Below, piece by piece: positions 39,259 through 48,320 of a stretch of DNA of 52,228 nucleotides. The notes beneath the pieces are model-generated. The model was not told the DNA's origin, did not search any database, and saw nothing but the letters and a program-made list of their open reading frames with translations. Source of the DNA: Alphaproteobacteria bacterium bin52 (GTDB lineage: Bacteria > Pseudomonadota > Alphaproteobacteria > Thalassobaculales > Thalassobaculaceae); assembly GCA_002238645.1 (NCBI GenBank), contig MPMT01000030.1, positions 1 through 52,228 of the forward strand, written 5' to 3'. Position 1 is the first letter of the stretch; every line of letters starts with the position of its first letter. The translations under genes were made by a program, and so were the position numbers.

Positions 39259-40545
39259 GTGGTGAAGGTCAATCTCAACTACGGACGATCCACCCTTCCG
39301 GTCGAACTGCGCGACGACTGGGACGTGACCGTGTTCCGCAAGTTCGACATGCCGGTGCTGCCCGCGCCGCGGCAGGCGCTGGAACATGCGTTCGCAGCCC
39401 CGCTCGGCAGTCCGCCGCTTGCCACCGTGGCCCGGTCCGCACGCTCGGCCTGCATCCTGATCTGCGACATTACCCGGCCGGTTCCCAACCACCTGCTTCT
39501 GGGACCGCTGATCCGCTGCCTGCTGCATGCCGGTATGGCGCCCGATGCGATCACGGTGCTGGTGGCAACCGGGCTGCACCGTCCGAACGAGGGCGCCGAA
39601 CTCGAGGAACTCGTCGGTGATCCGTGGGTCCTCGAGACGGTCAGGGTCGTCAATCACCACGCACGCAACGATGACGACCATGTTCATGTCGGCACCACGC
39701 GGAGCGGCACGGTGGTGCGACTGGACCGGAGGTTCGTCGAGGCTGACCTCAGGCTGGTCACCGGGCTGGTGGAACCGCACTTCATGGCCGGATGGTCGGG
39801 GGGACGCAAGGTCATAGCCCCCGGTGTCGCCCATGCGGAGACCATTACCACCTTCCATTCCTACCGCTACATGGAGCATGCCGCGACTGCGAACTGCGTG
39901 CTCGATGGCAACCCTTTGCATACCGACCAGCTCGAGATCGTCGGCATGATCGGCGGTGCACTGGCGGTCAACGTGGTCATCGACGAGCGCCGCCGGGTCT
40001 CGTTCCTCAACTTCGGGGAAATCGTCTCGAGCCACCTCAAGGCGGTGGACCACGTCCGCCGCTACGCCGAGGTTCCCTCGCGGCGCCGGTTCCCGACAGT
40101 GATCACCAGCTGCGCCGGCTACCCGCTCGACCAGAACTACTACCAGACGGTGAAGGGCATGGTCGGGCCGATGGACATCCTCGAGCCGGGCGGTGACCTG
40201 ATCGTGGTGTCCGAGTGCTCGGGCGGATTCGGATCCAGCGAGTTTGTCGATGCCCAGCGCCGGCTGGTGGCGCTCGGGCCGGACCGGTTTCTCGAGACAC
40301 TCAGCCGCAAGTCGCGTGCCGACATCGACGAATGGCAGACCGAGATGCAGGTCAAGCCCATGCGCGTCGGCCGCATCCACCTGTTTGCCGGAGAACTCGC
40401 CGAGGAGTACTGGCCGTTGACCGGGGTCAATCGCGTCGATGACCTGGCGCACTGCGTCGAACGCTGTGTCGGCCGGTCGGCCAGCCGGTCGGTGGCGGTC
40501 ATCCCCGAAGGACCCTATGTCATCCCCGTCATGCAGGGTGTGTGA
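39259..40545 (+). CDS. larA: Lactate racemase LarA (nickel-pincer enzyme) or close LarA homologue
   Basis: A 428-residue racemase using the nickel-pincer nucleotide. Its active site lines up with L. plantarum LarA almost number for number: H107 (ATGLHRP), H174 (VEPHFMAGWS), the cofactor-binding K184 (SGGRKVIAPG), H200 (TFHSYRYME) and K299 (QNYYQTVKG). LarA interconverts D- and L-lactate; some homologues act on other 2-hydroxy acids, so the substrate is probable, not proven. Starts at a GTG (39259; another GTG at 39262). It overlaps larC by four bases and heads the operon with all maturation genes. Confidence 0.92.
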   Translation: MVKVNLNYGRSTLPVELRDDWDVTVFRKFDMPVLPAPRQALEHAFAAPLGSPPLATVARSARSACILICDITRPVPNHLLLGPLIRCLLHAGMAPDAITVLVATGLHRPNEGAELEELVGDPWVLETVRVVNHHARNDDDHVHVGTTRSGTVVRLDRRFVEADLRLVTGLVEPHFMAGWSGGRKVIAPGVAHAETITTFHSYRYMEHAATANCVLDGNPLHTDQLEIVGMIGGALAVNVVIDERRRVSFLNFGEIVSSHLKAVDHVRRYAEVPSRRRFPTVITSCAGYPLDQNYYQTVKGMVGPMDILEPGGDLIVVSECSGGFGSSEFVDAQRRLVALGPDRFLETLSRKSRADIDEWQTEMQVKPMRVGRIHLFAGELAEEYWPLTGVNRVDDLAHCVERCVGRSASRSVAVIPEGPYVIPVMQGV

Positions 40546-41723
40546 GGTCGCCGGTGCACATTCATCTCGACCCGGTCGGGGGGCTCGCCGGCGACATGTT
40601 CCTGGGGGCGCTCCTGCATGGCTGGCCGGAGCTCGAGGAAGAGGTGGTGGCGTCGGTGCGGGCCGCCGGACTGCCGCAGTCCTGGACAGTCACGGTGGTC
40701 CCGGGCACGTCGGGAGGGATGACTGGCAACCGGTTCGTGGTGAGCGGAGAGGCCGACGGCCATCCGGTCGGGCGGTTTCGCGACATCCGGTCCCGCCTGC
40801 TCGCGGCTCCGCTGGCAGAGGGAGTGCGCTCGCGCTCGCTCGACATCTTCTCGCTCCTGGCGCGGGCCGAAGCCCGGATCCACGGGGTCGCGGTGGACGA
40901 CGTGCACTTCCATGAACTGGCGGACTGGGATTCGGTTGCCGACATCGTGGGTGCGGCCGCTGCCATCGAAGCGCTGGGCTCGGCCAGCTGGTCGGTCGGC
41001 GACCTGCCGATGGGGTCGGGCACGGTGATGACCGCGCATGGCCGCATGCCGGTTCCGGCGCCTGCTACCGCCCTGCTGCTGGCCGGCTACCGGCTGGTCG
41101 ACGACGGCGTGCCCGGCGAACGGGTCACGCCGACCGGTGCGGCGCTGCTGGCTCACCTGCAGGCCCGTCAGGATGGTCGCCGGCCGTCGGGAACCGTTCA
41201 GGTGAGCGGACACGGACTGGGGACCCGCATGCTCGAGGGCATGGCCAACATCCTGCGCGTCATCGCGCTTGACACCGGACAGGCTGCGGTGCGCGGGGCG
41301 GTCGGCGTCATCAGCTTCGAAATCGACGATCAGACACCCGAGGAGCTGTCGGCGGGCCTCGATCGGCTGCGTGCGCAGGACGACGTGCTTGACGTGGTGC
41401 AGGTCCCGGTGACGGGAAAGAAGGGTCGTGTGGCCGTGTCGGTGCGGGTCCTGTGCCGGACCGGCGCGGTACAGGCGGTCATCGAGGCCTGTTTTGCCCA
41501 GACCACCACCATTGGTCTGCGCTGGCGGACCGAGGAGCGGGTGGAACTGGCGCGCGAGGAGGTGACGATCGCCGGACACGGCGCCAAGCGGGTCCGGCGT
41601 CCCGACGGGACCGTCACCACCAAGGCGGATCTCGATGCACTTGTCGACGCCGCGACCGATCACGCCGGACGTGCCCGGCTGCGGCGCCGCATCGAGGGGG
41701 AGGCGGACGATGGACAGTCGTGA
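40542..41723 (+). CDS. larC: LarC, nickel insertase for the pincer cofactor
   Basis: A 393-residue CTP-dependent cyclometallase that inserts nickel into the pincer nucleotide. Family marks: HIHLDPVGGLAGDMFLGALL, DDVHFHELADWDSVADIVGA, the PVPAPATALLL segment and a C-terminal half with VTGKKGRVAVSVRVLC. In L. plantarum larC is split by a programmed frameshift; here it is one continuous frame. The GTG at 40542 overlaps the larA stop (GTGA), and the gene overlaps larE by 14 bases. Confidence 0.94.
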   Translation: MRSPVHIHLDPVGGLAGDMFLGALLHGWPELEEEVVASVRAAGLPQSWTVTVVPGTSGGMTGNRFVVSGEADGHPVGRFRDIRSRLLAAPLAEGVRSRSLDIFSLLARAEARIHGVAVDDVHFHELADWDSVADIVGAAAAIEALGSASWSVGDLPMGSGTVMTAHGRMPVPAPATALLLAGYRLVDDGVPGERVTPTGAALLAHLQARQDGRRPSGTVQVSGHGLGTRMLEGMANILRVIALDTGQAAVRGAVGVISFEIDDQTPEELSAGLDRLRAQDDVLDVVQVPVTGKKGRVAVSVRVLCRTGAVQAVIEACFAQTTTIGLRWRTEERVELAREEVTIAGHGAKRVRRPDGTVTTKADLDALVDAATDHAGRARLRRRIEGEADDGQS

Positions 41724-42516
41724 GGCCCGTATCTGCATCGAGGACGTCCTGCGGACGACGGGTCGGGTCGCGATCGCGGTGAGCGGCGGAGTGGACAGCA
41801 TGACACTCGCCCACGTTGCGGCCAGCACGCCAAACGTCGATCCGGTCATCTACCACGCCCTGTCCCCAGCCGTGCCTGCCGAGGCAACTGCACGCGTCGA
41901 GCGGCACGCGGCCGGGTTCAGCTGGACGCTGGAGATCCTGAATGCCGGCGAGATGCAGGATCCGGATTACCTTGCCAACCCCGTCAACCGTTGTTTCTTC
42001 TGCAAGACCAATCTCTACGGCCGGATCAGCGGGCTCACTGACCGTGTCATCCTCTCGGGCGCAAATCTCGACGACCTCGGCGACTATCGACCCGGGCTCG
42101 AGGCGGCCCGGAACCACCGGGTGCGTCACCCGTGGATCGAGGCCGGGATCGGCAAGCCGGTGATCCGGCGGCTGGCCCGTGATCTCGGACTCGACGACGT
42201 GGCCGAACTGCCGGCGTCGCCTTGCCTGTCGAGCAGGATCGAAACCGGGATTCCGGTCACCCGGGAACGGCTTGCGCTGATCTCGGAGGTCGAGGGGGTG
42301 GTGAGGGCCGAGATCGGAGACACCACCCTGCGCTGCCGGGTGCGTCGCGACGGCGTCGTGGTGGAACTCGAGCCGGGCGCGCTGGCCACAAGCGGTAACC
42401 GGCTTCCCGCCCTGCTGCAGGGCGTGCTCGACCGGCACGGTGTGCCCGGTCCGGTCCGGGTCGAGGCCTACCGTCGCGGAAGCGCGTTCCTGCGGGACGG
42501 TGCGAGGCCGGAATGA
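41710..42516 (+). CDS. larE: LarE, sulfur transferase for the pincer cofactor
   Basis: A 268-residue PP-loop ATPase that adds sulfur to the pyridinium dicarboxylate precursor. The PP-loop is AVSGGVDSM (about 23-31). Three cysteines stand in conserved places: C95 and C98 (NRCFFCKTN) and C172 (ASPCLSSRI). L. plantarum LarE sacrifices a single Cys (C176); relatives with three such cysteines bind a [4Fe-4S] cluster and can act repeatedly, so this protein probably belongs to that class (inference). The ATG at 41710 lies after GGGGGAGG inside larC; its stop overlaps the larB start. Confidence 0.92.
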   Translation: MDSREARICIEDVLRTTGRVAIAVSGGVDSMTLAHVAASTPNVDPVIYHALSPAVPAEATARVERHAAGFSWTLEILNAGEMQDPDYLANPVNRCFFCKTNLYGRISGLTDRVILSGANLDDLGDYRPGLEAARNHRVRHPWIEAGIGKPVIRRLARDLGLDDVAELPASPCLSSRIETGIPVTRERLALISEVEGVVRAEIGDTTLRCRVRRDGVVVELEPGALATSGNRLPALLQGVLDRHGVPGPVRVEAYRRGSAFLRDGARPE

Positions 42517-43202
42517 GTGACCCGGTCGCCGAAGTCCGGTTCGATGCGGCGAGACGGGAGCGTCTGGGGCTTCCGGAGGCGGTGCTCGCCGACGTCAAGT
42601 CGCCCGGACAACTGGCCGAAGCCGTGCGCCAGGCGTTCGACTCGGGCGGACCGGTACTGGTGACACGGATGTCGGAACAGCAATACGCGGCGCTGCCGGA
42701 TCAGTACCGCAGCAGGCTCGACTACGACCTGGTCTCGCGGACCGCTCTGGCTTCCGATTGCCTTCCGCTCGCGGGGGCAGCGGTCGAGGTCGGAGTGCTC
42801 ACGGCAGGCAGCGCCGACGTCCCGGTGGCACGCGAGGCCATCCGCACGCTTGCCTGCCATGGCTATGCGTGCGTGGAGATCAACGATGTCGGCGTTGCCG
42901 GGCTGTGGCGGGTGATGGAACACCGCGAGACGCTGGTCCGCCTGCCTGTCCTGATCGTGTGCGCCGGCATGGAGGGTGCGCTGTTCAGCGTGATTGCCGG
43001 TCTGGTTCCCGGTGTGGTAATCGCGGTCCCGACCTCCACCGGCTACGGTGTCGCGGCGGGCGGCCGCGCGGCGCTCCATGCGGCGCTTGCGAGCTGCGCC
43101 CCGGGGGTTGCGGTATCGAACGTGGACAACGGCTACGGTGCCGCCTGCCTGGCGATCCGGGTGCTCTCTGGCGGCGGGACGGGTATCCGATGCGGGGACT
43201 GA
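42513..43202 (+). CDS. larB: LarB, pyridinium-3,5-biscarboxylate mononucleotide synthase
   Basis: A 229-residue PurE-like enzyme that carboxylates and hydrolyses nicotinate adenine dinucleotide, the first step of the cofactor pathway. Motifs: GVLTAGSADVPVAREA, VCAGMEGALFSVIAGLVPG, VPTSTGYGVAAGGRAAL and VSNVDNGYGAACLA. The ATG overlaps the larE stop (ATGA). It overlaps the following DUF2062 gene by 13 bp. Confidence 0.94.
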   Translation: MSDPVAEVRFDAARRERLGLPEAVLADVKSPGQLAEAVRQAFDSGGPVLVTRMSEQQYAALPDQYRSRLDYDLVSRTALASDCLPLAGAAVEVGVLTAGSADVPVAREAIRTLACHGYACVEINDVGVAGLWRVMEHRETLVRLPVLIVCAGMEGALFSVIAGLVPGVVIAVPTSTGYGVAAGGRAALHAALASCAPGVAVSNVDNGYGAACLAIRVLSGGGTGIRCGD

Positions 43203-43783
43203 CGAGACTGCTGCGGTACCGGCTGCTCGTCCCGATCCTGCGCAAGCGGGAGCCGCCAGTGATCCCGGCGCGTGGCGTCATGGTCGGCGTCATCTGTGCC
43301 ATGAACCCGTTCGTCGGTGCGCAGATGCTGATCGTGAGCGCGGTGTGGGCGATCCAGCGGATCCTGGTCCCGGAATGGAAGTTCAGCGTGGTCGCGGCGC
43401 TGGCCTGGACCTGGATCACCAACGTGCTGACGCTGCCGTTCTTCTACTACGTCTTCCTGGTCACCGGTCGGCTGATGCTCGGGCAATGGGACCAGCTGCT
43501 CGGCTTCGAGACCTTCAGGATGGAACTCCAGTCCATTCTCGACGGGCAGGAAGCCGGCCTGTCAAAGATCTGGAACTTGACCGAGGCGTTGATCACGCTG
43601 TGGGGCATCCCGATGTTCATCGGCTCCGTACCCTGGGCCGTCCTCGGTGGCTGGCTGGGCTATTCCTGGAGCCTTCGCTTCATCGCGCGCTACCGGCGCC
43701 GGGCGCGGGCGCGGTTCCTGCACCGGTCCCGGCGGATGCGTAACCCGGTCGCGCGGGTCGGCAACGAGACGGAGACGGCGTGA
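43190..43783 (+). CDS. DUF2062 domain membrane protein
   Basis: A 197-residue protein with an Arg-rich N-terminus (RYRLLVPILRKREPP) and at least three hydrophobic segments, including VMVGVICAMNPFVGAQMLIV, TWITNVLTLPFFYYVFLVTG and VPWAVLGGWLGYSW. The pattern, with its N..T.P.FY core, is that of DUF2062, a family of unknown function. The start overlaps the end of larB by 13 bp, so it belongs to the lar operon. Any role with nickel or lactate is inference from position. The frame is open further upstream inside larB, but without homology. Confidence 0.82.
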   Translation: MRGLTRLLRYRLLVPILRKREPPVIPARGVMVGVICAMNPFVGAQMLIVSAVWAIQRILVPEWKFSVVAALAWTWITNVLTLPFFYYVFLVTGRLMLGQWDQLLGFETFRMELQSILDGQEAGLSKIWNLTEALITLWGIPMFIGSVPWAVLGGWLGYSWSLRFIARYRRRARARFLHRSRRMRNPVARVGNETETA

Positions 43784-43856
43784 GGCTGCGAGGGACGGTC
43801 GCACGCACCATGCGGCGCGGCGGACTGACCGCGGCCTCTGGAGGTGTCCGTCGAGC

Positions 43857-45029
43857 CTACTCTGCAGCCTGTTCCCGGGTTCGGTCCCGTTCCTCCTGGC
43901 GGTCGATCTCGGCCTGGACCGCGTCCTGGGCCCGGCCCACGAAGGCATCGCGATTGGCGTAGCTGTAGTCGTAGCTTTCCCGGCGCAGGGTGTTCAGATC
44001 CTGGAAGTGCGGGGCGACGTGACGCGACATCAGCTCGTAGTGGCGTCTGGTCGCGGGCCAGTCCGCCCAGTTGTGCGCCAGTTCCATGTAGGCGCCGAAG
44101 CCGCCGGTCCCCTGCTGGAGCTTCTCGATATGGCGGATCGCGTCATCCGGGGTTCCGATCACCGCCATGCTGTTTTCCACCAGGTAGGAGGCGTCGTCCT
44201 CCACGTCATCGGGCACGATGGGGAAGGTGGCGATTTCCCGGAAGTAGCGGGTCCACTTCGCCAGTCCGAACTTCACGTTCTCGAACGCCTGTTCGCGGGT
44301 ATCGGCGATGTGGGCCAGGGTGACCACCCGCCACTTGTCGCGGCTGACCGTCTTGCCGTGTTCGGCCGCCGTCTGCTCGCAGATCCGCCAGTTGTCCGCA
44401 TGGTGCGCGAGGGCCTCGTCGGAGGTTCCTCCGATCGAGAGCATGCCGATCCCGTGCTTGCCGGCGGCACGCGCACCCGACGGTGAGCGTGCGCAGGCAA
44501 CCGCCATTTCGATGTGCGGCCTGGTGAAACAGGGCATCTGCATCTGGCAGGCGCGCATCTCGAACCAGTCCGTCTTCGCATTGACCACCTCACCGCGCAG
44601 CAGCGGCATGATCACGTCGAGAGCCTCGTTCATGCGTTCGCGCTGTGTTGCCGGGTCGATGCCCATCCTGTAGGCGTCACCGACCAGCGCTCCGGGTCCG
44701 ACGCCGAACATGGCCCTGCCTCGCGACTGGTGGTCGAGCTGCACCATCCGGTCCACGGTCATGAACGGGTGGTGATACGGCAGCGAGACCACGCCGGTCC
44801 CGAGCCGGATGTGCCGGGTCCGTTCGATCGCCGCGGCGATGAAGACCTCCGGCGAGGCGATGATCTCGAAACCGCCGGAATGATGTTCGCCGATCCAGGC
44901 CTCGTGGTAGCCGAGATGGTCGAGGTGTTCGACCAGCTCCATGTCCCGGTCGATGGCGTTGGTGGGATTCTCCTCCAGCGCGTGAAACGGCGCCAGGAAG
45001 ATCCCGAAGCGAAGCGGCCTGTCGGACAT
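43857..45029 (-). CDS. LLM class flavin-dependent monooxygenase
   Basis: A 390-residue luciferase-like enzyme. Marks: FGIFLAPFHALEENPTNAID, YHEAWIGEHHSGGFEIIASP, the LGTGVVSLPYHHPF segment, DHQSRGRAMFGVGPGALVGD and IGTPDDAIRHIEKL. It uses reduced FMN and oxygen on an unknown substrate. The N-terminal half is closest to the subgroup that includes limonene-type monooxygenases, but assignment beyond family is not possible. A GGGAGGG ribosome site precedes the ATG. It converges with the lar operon, 74 bp apart, and lies downstream of the maleate isomerase-like gene. Confidence 0.88.
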   Translation of the reverse strand: MSDRPLRFGIFLAPFHALEENPTNAIDRDMELVEHLDHLGYHEAWIGEHHSGGFEIIASPEVFIAAAIERTRHIRLGTGVVSLPYHHPFMTVDRMVQLDHQSRGRAMFGVGPGALVGDAYRMGIDPATQRERMNEALDVIMPLLRGEVVNAKTDWFEMRACQMQMPCFTRPHIEMAVACARSPSGARAAGKHGIGMLSIGGTSDEALAHHADNWRICEQTAAEHGKTVSRDKWRVVTLAHIADTREQAFENVKFGLAKWTRYFREIATFPIVPDDVEDDASYLVENSMAVIGTPDDAIRHIEKLQQGTGGFGAYMELAHNWADWPATRRHYELMSRHVAPHFQDLNTLRRESYDYSYANRDAFVGRAQDAVQAEIDRQEERDRTREQAAE

Positions 45030-45104
45030 GGCGATACCCTCCCCGGGGCAGGATGTGTCAGGTCACACTACAGCGCAGGTTGCCCGGCGCAAGGATACGG
45101 TCCG

Positions 45105-45845
45105 TCAGGCCGCGAGCAGGCGTCCCGCGTCCGCGACTGCGTCATCGAGCCCGGCGGTCCGGGCGGCCTTCCAGAACAGGGCCTGGGTGCTCGAGATCAC
45201 CGGCAGGCCGGTCCGGCCCTCGATGTGGCCGATGGCGTCGAGTGTCGGCATGTCGCAACAGCTGAGCACCACGGCGTCGACGTCGTCGCGGTCCGACCGC
45301 GCCACCGCCCGTTCGGTCAGCACGTCGCAGGGGACCGCGCTCATGTTGCGAAAGGCGTGCTGGCCCTCGTCGACAATCACGCTCTCGTCATCCAGCACCG
45401 TGATGCCGTTTTCGGCAAAGAACTTTCGTTCCTTGTCGTTGACCGCCTGGGGATAGGGTGTGAGCAGCACGATCCTACGGGCGCCCAGGACGGCGAGTGC
45501 ATCGACGAGCGCACCGGCTGCCGTGACCGTCGGGGTGCCGGCCTGTGCCGTCAGCCGGGCCTCGACCTCGGCCGGATTGCCCCGTGCCGAACTGGCGGTG
45601 CAGCCGTAGGCGATGACATCCGGTCGCGCGGTGCTGACTTCCTCGAACACCCGCGGCAGCGCGGCTTCCATGGCATCGAACGGCCGTGCGTGCCGGTCGC
45701 CGAAGAACGGCATCCGGGAGGTGTGCACCGTTACCCCCGCCGGAGCCATGGTCCAGAACTCGGTCTCCGCGACCGTGTTGGGCGAGGGGACCATGAGGGC
45801 GATGCGCGCCCGCGTCCCGTAGACTCGCGCCGGCTGTTTCGTCAC
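45105..45845 (-). CDS. Maleate isomerase / Asp-Glu racemase superfamily protein
   Basis: A 246-residue protein with two catalytic cysteines: C82 in AYGCTASSARG and C196 (or C197) in LSCCDMPT. The N-terminal RIALMVPSPNTVAETEFWTM and MPFFGD match maleate cis-trans isomerases and arylmalonate decarboxylases. It most likely isomerises or racemises a small dicarboxylate or hydantoin-like compound. I use the GTG at 45845, which has GGAGG five bases before it; an ATG at 45857 would include that site in the coding region. The frame stays open far into glpK, which is coincidental. Confidence 0.86.
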   Translation of the reverse strand: MTKQPARVYGTRARIALMVPSPNTVAETEFWTMAPAGVTVHTSRMPFFGDRHARPFDAMEAALPRVFEEVSTARPDVIAYGCTASSARGNPAEVEARLTAQAGTPTVTAAGALVDALAVLGARRIVLLTPYPQAVNDKERKFFAENGITVLDDESVIVDEGQHAFRNMSAVPCDVLTERAVARSDRDDVDAVVLSCCDMPTLDAIGHIEGRTGLPVISSTQALFWKAARTAGLDDAVADAGRLLAA

Positions 45846-45925
45846 AGCGGCCTCCATGCTGTCGGTTCGTGATCGGGGCACTATCGCACTGCCGGGAGCC
45901 GTGCGACAACCGTGGCCGGGTCCGG

Positions 45926-47416
45926 TTACAGGGAAAGCACGCGTTCGACCGCCCGCTTCCAGTGCGCGATGGCCGCGGTGCGCCCGGGTTCGTGCAACGA
46001 CGGCTCGAACCGGCGTTCCAGTGCCCACGAGCGGGCGAATCCGTCCTGGTCCGGCCAGGTCCCGGCGGCGGATCCCGCGAGCCACGCCGCGCCCAGCGCC
46101 GTGGTCTCCGCGATGACCGGCCGGTCGACCGGTGCCGCCAGGATATCGGCCAGGCGCTGCATCGCCCAGTCCGATGCCACCATGCCCCCATCGACGCGCA
46201 GGACCGTCGACGCGTCCGGTCCCGACCAGTCGGCGTGCATGGCCTCGAGCAGGTCGAGGGTCTGAAAGGCGACACTCTCCAGCGCGGCGCGCGCCAGTTC
46301 CGCGGGTCCGGTACTGCGGGTCAGTCCGAAGATGGCGCCGCGAGCGCGGGGATCCCAGTGCGGGGCACCGAGACCGGTAAACGCCGGGACCAGAACCACC
46401 GTCTGGGTCGGATCCGCGCGTGCGGCGAGTTCGCCGCTTTCGGAAGCCCGGGAGATCACGCCCAGCCCGTCGCGCAGCCACTGGACGGCCGCACCGGCGA
46501 TGAAGATCGAGCCTTCCAGCGCGTAGGTGGTTTTGCCGCCGAGGCGGCACGCAATCGTGGTCAGCAGGCCGTTCTCGGACTTCACCCGGTCGGTCCCGGT
46601 GTTCAGCAGCGCGAAACAGCCGGTGCCGTAGGTCGCCTTCATCATCCCGGGCCGGAAACAGGCATTGCCGGCGGTGGCGGCCTGCTGATCGCCCGCGACA
46701 CCGCGGATCGCGATCCCGGCGCCGAACAGCGACGGGTCCGTGTTGCCGAAGTCCCCGGCACTGTCCCTGACGTCGGGCAGCATGGCTGCCGGGATGCGAA
46801 ACAGCGCCAGCAGTTCCTCGTCCCACCGCCCTTCGGCGATGTTGTAGAGCAGGGTTCGCGACGCGTTGGTCGCATCCGTCGCATGAACGCGTCCGCCGGT
46901 CAGGTTCCAGACCAGCCAGCTGTCGATGGTCCCGAAACAGACCTCGCCGGCCTCGGCGCGGGTGCGCAGTCCGTCGACGGTATCGAGCAGCCACGCGAGC
47001 TTGGTGCCCGAGAAGTACGGGTCGAGCAGCAGCCCGGTCCGGGCGCTGACCATCTTCTCGAGACCCTGCTGCCTGAACCCGTCGCACATCGCGGCGGTGC
47101 GCCGGTCCTGCCAGACGATGGCGCGGTGTAGCGGAGTACCGGTCCGGCGGTCCCAGACCACCACGGTCTCGCGCTGGTTGGTCACGCCGAGAGCGGAAAT
47201 CCGGTCAGCGGTGATGCCGGCGCGCTCGAGCGCCGTCCTCGCGGTCACCACCACTGAACGCCAGATTTCCCGCGCGTCGTGTTCCACCAGCCCTTCGGCG
47301 GGAAAGTGCTGGGTGAATTCCTGCTGGCCGAGACCGCAGATCCGCCCTTCGCCATCGAAGACGAGGGCGCGGGTGGAGGTGGTTCCCTGGTCGATTGCCA
47401 GGACATGACCGTTCAT
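45926..47416 (-). CDS. glpK: Glycerol kinase
   Basis: A 496-residue FGGY kinase that makes glycerol 3-phosphate. Marks: [90 protein letters not shown] and [11 protein letters not shown], with the C-terminal [11 protein letters not shown]. The ATG at 47416 is the family start; the ribosome site (GGGGA) is weak. No glpD or glpF gene lies beside it. It is followed by the maleate isomerase-like gene, 80 bp away. Confidence 0.95.
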   Translation of the reverse strand: MNGHVLAIDQGTTSTRALVFDGEGRICGLGQQEFTQHFPAEGLVEHDAREIWRSVVVTARTALERAGITADRISALGVTNQRETVVVWDRRTGTPLHRAIVWQDRRTAAMCDGFRQQGLEKMVSARTGLLLDPYFSGTKLAWLLDTVDGLRTRAEAGEVCFGTIDSWLVWNLTGGRVHATDATNASRTLLYNIAEGRWDEELLALFRIPAAMLPDVRDSAGDFGNTDPSLFGAGIAIRGVAGDQQAATAGNACFRPGMMKATYGTGCFALLNTGTDRVKSENGLLTTIACRLGGKTTYALEGSIFIAGAAVQWLRDGLGVISRASESGELAARADPTQTVVLVPAFTGLGAPHWDPRARGAIFGLTRSTGPAELARAALESVAFQTLDLLEAMHADWSGPDASTVLRVDGGMVASDWAMQRLADILAAPVDRPVIAETTALGAAWLAGSAAGTWPDQDGFARSWALERRFEPSLHEPGRTAAIAHWKRAVERVLSL

Positions 47417-47819
47417 GGACCGGGATCCCCGAAGGTGACGTGTCGGTCCCGGACGGTACAGCAGGTCACCGCGGCACTCCACCCGCCCCGGAACGCTGCG
47501 GCGCGCGCAACCCGGCCAGCCGGCGCTCAGGCGCCGTCGACTGTTCCGGAGTGAATCCGAGGCTGAGCCTCGTGCGCCTCTACAGTGGGGCCCATTCGAG
47601 GTTCGCGAGCCAGGCAACCTTCGCCCTGGTCAGCGTCGCGCCGGAGTCGCGTCCGAGGTCGGCTGGCGAACGCGCGGCACCCGGCCGGTCCGGGGCGTGA
47701 AGCCGGGTTCAATGCAGTCCCGGATCACGGCGCCGGCGCGTGGTCCGCCAGCATTGACCAGCGCCCGGGCCCTGGCGGTGAACCATGTCGGTCCCATGTG
47801 GTGCGAGGGTCGTCTGCCT
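47417..47819. other. Gap between glpK and the solute-binding remnant
   Basis: About 400 bp with no gene I can support. Frames are Arg/Pro-rich without homology. It must contain the glpK promoter, but no hexamers stand out. Decayed sequence related to the remnant downstream may extend into it. Confidence 0.4.
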
Positions 47820-48240
47820 CGGTGCTCGAGGACAATGCCGACCGCGTCAAGAGCGACGGCGACTTCGACGGTCCCGATTTCACGTTCTCTGTCAACATCG
47901 GATCGGCCGGAGAAAACCGGGTGAGGACCACCTATCCGGAAGCCAGGGTCATCACGACACCGGGCACCATCATCCTGGCCGCTGAACCGGTTCGGACACG
48001 GAATGCCGACATCCGGGCCGCCGGCAACCTGGACGCGATGCTGTTCCAGCGCAGGAATTCCGGTTGGGCCCATATCGTCAATCAGCATATGCTGACTGGA
48101 ATGAAGGCCAAGACCTGCGCCATCCGCCACGGGACAGTGCCTGGAAATTCTTTCTGGACATTTGGTCCGATCAGATGGTGGCCAGGGGGGTCATGCAGGA
48201 CCGTTACGATCACTACCTCAACGAGTTGGCCAAGGGCTGA
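47820..48240 (+). pseudogene. Decayed family 3 solute-binding protein gene
   Basis: Two frames together read as the C-terminal half of an amino-acid-type binding protein. The first contains TFSVNIGSAGENRVRTTYPE, ARVITTPGTI, NADIRAAGNLDAMLFQRRNS and GWAHIVN. After a shift near 48142 the second continues WKFFLDIWSDQMVARGVM and ends DRYDHYLNELAKG followed by TGA at 48238-48240. The N-terminal half is missing. No permease or ATPase genes adjoin, so a whole transporter operon was probably lost here. Confidence 0.7.
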
Positions 48241-48320
48241 CATGTGTTGGTGGCGGAGTGCGTTTCTGCGCGGGCTGCCGTACAACGCCGAGCACGTGCA
48301 CCCATCAGGGAGGGGTTGGC

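Noticed and set aside
40542..41723. Programmed frameshift in larC as in L. plantarum
   Set aside because: The gene is a single continuous frame with both halves of the family.
42758..43189. N-terminal extension of the DUF2062 frame inside larB
   Set aside because: It is the larB sequence read in another frame; homology begins at the ATG at 43190.
45105..47087. A 660-codon open frame covering both the maleate isomerase-like gene and much of glpK
   Set aside because: Only its last 246 codons have protein character; the rest is a shadow of glpK in another frame, common in GC-rich DNA.
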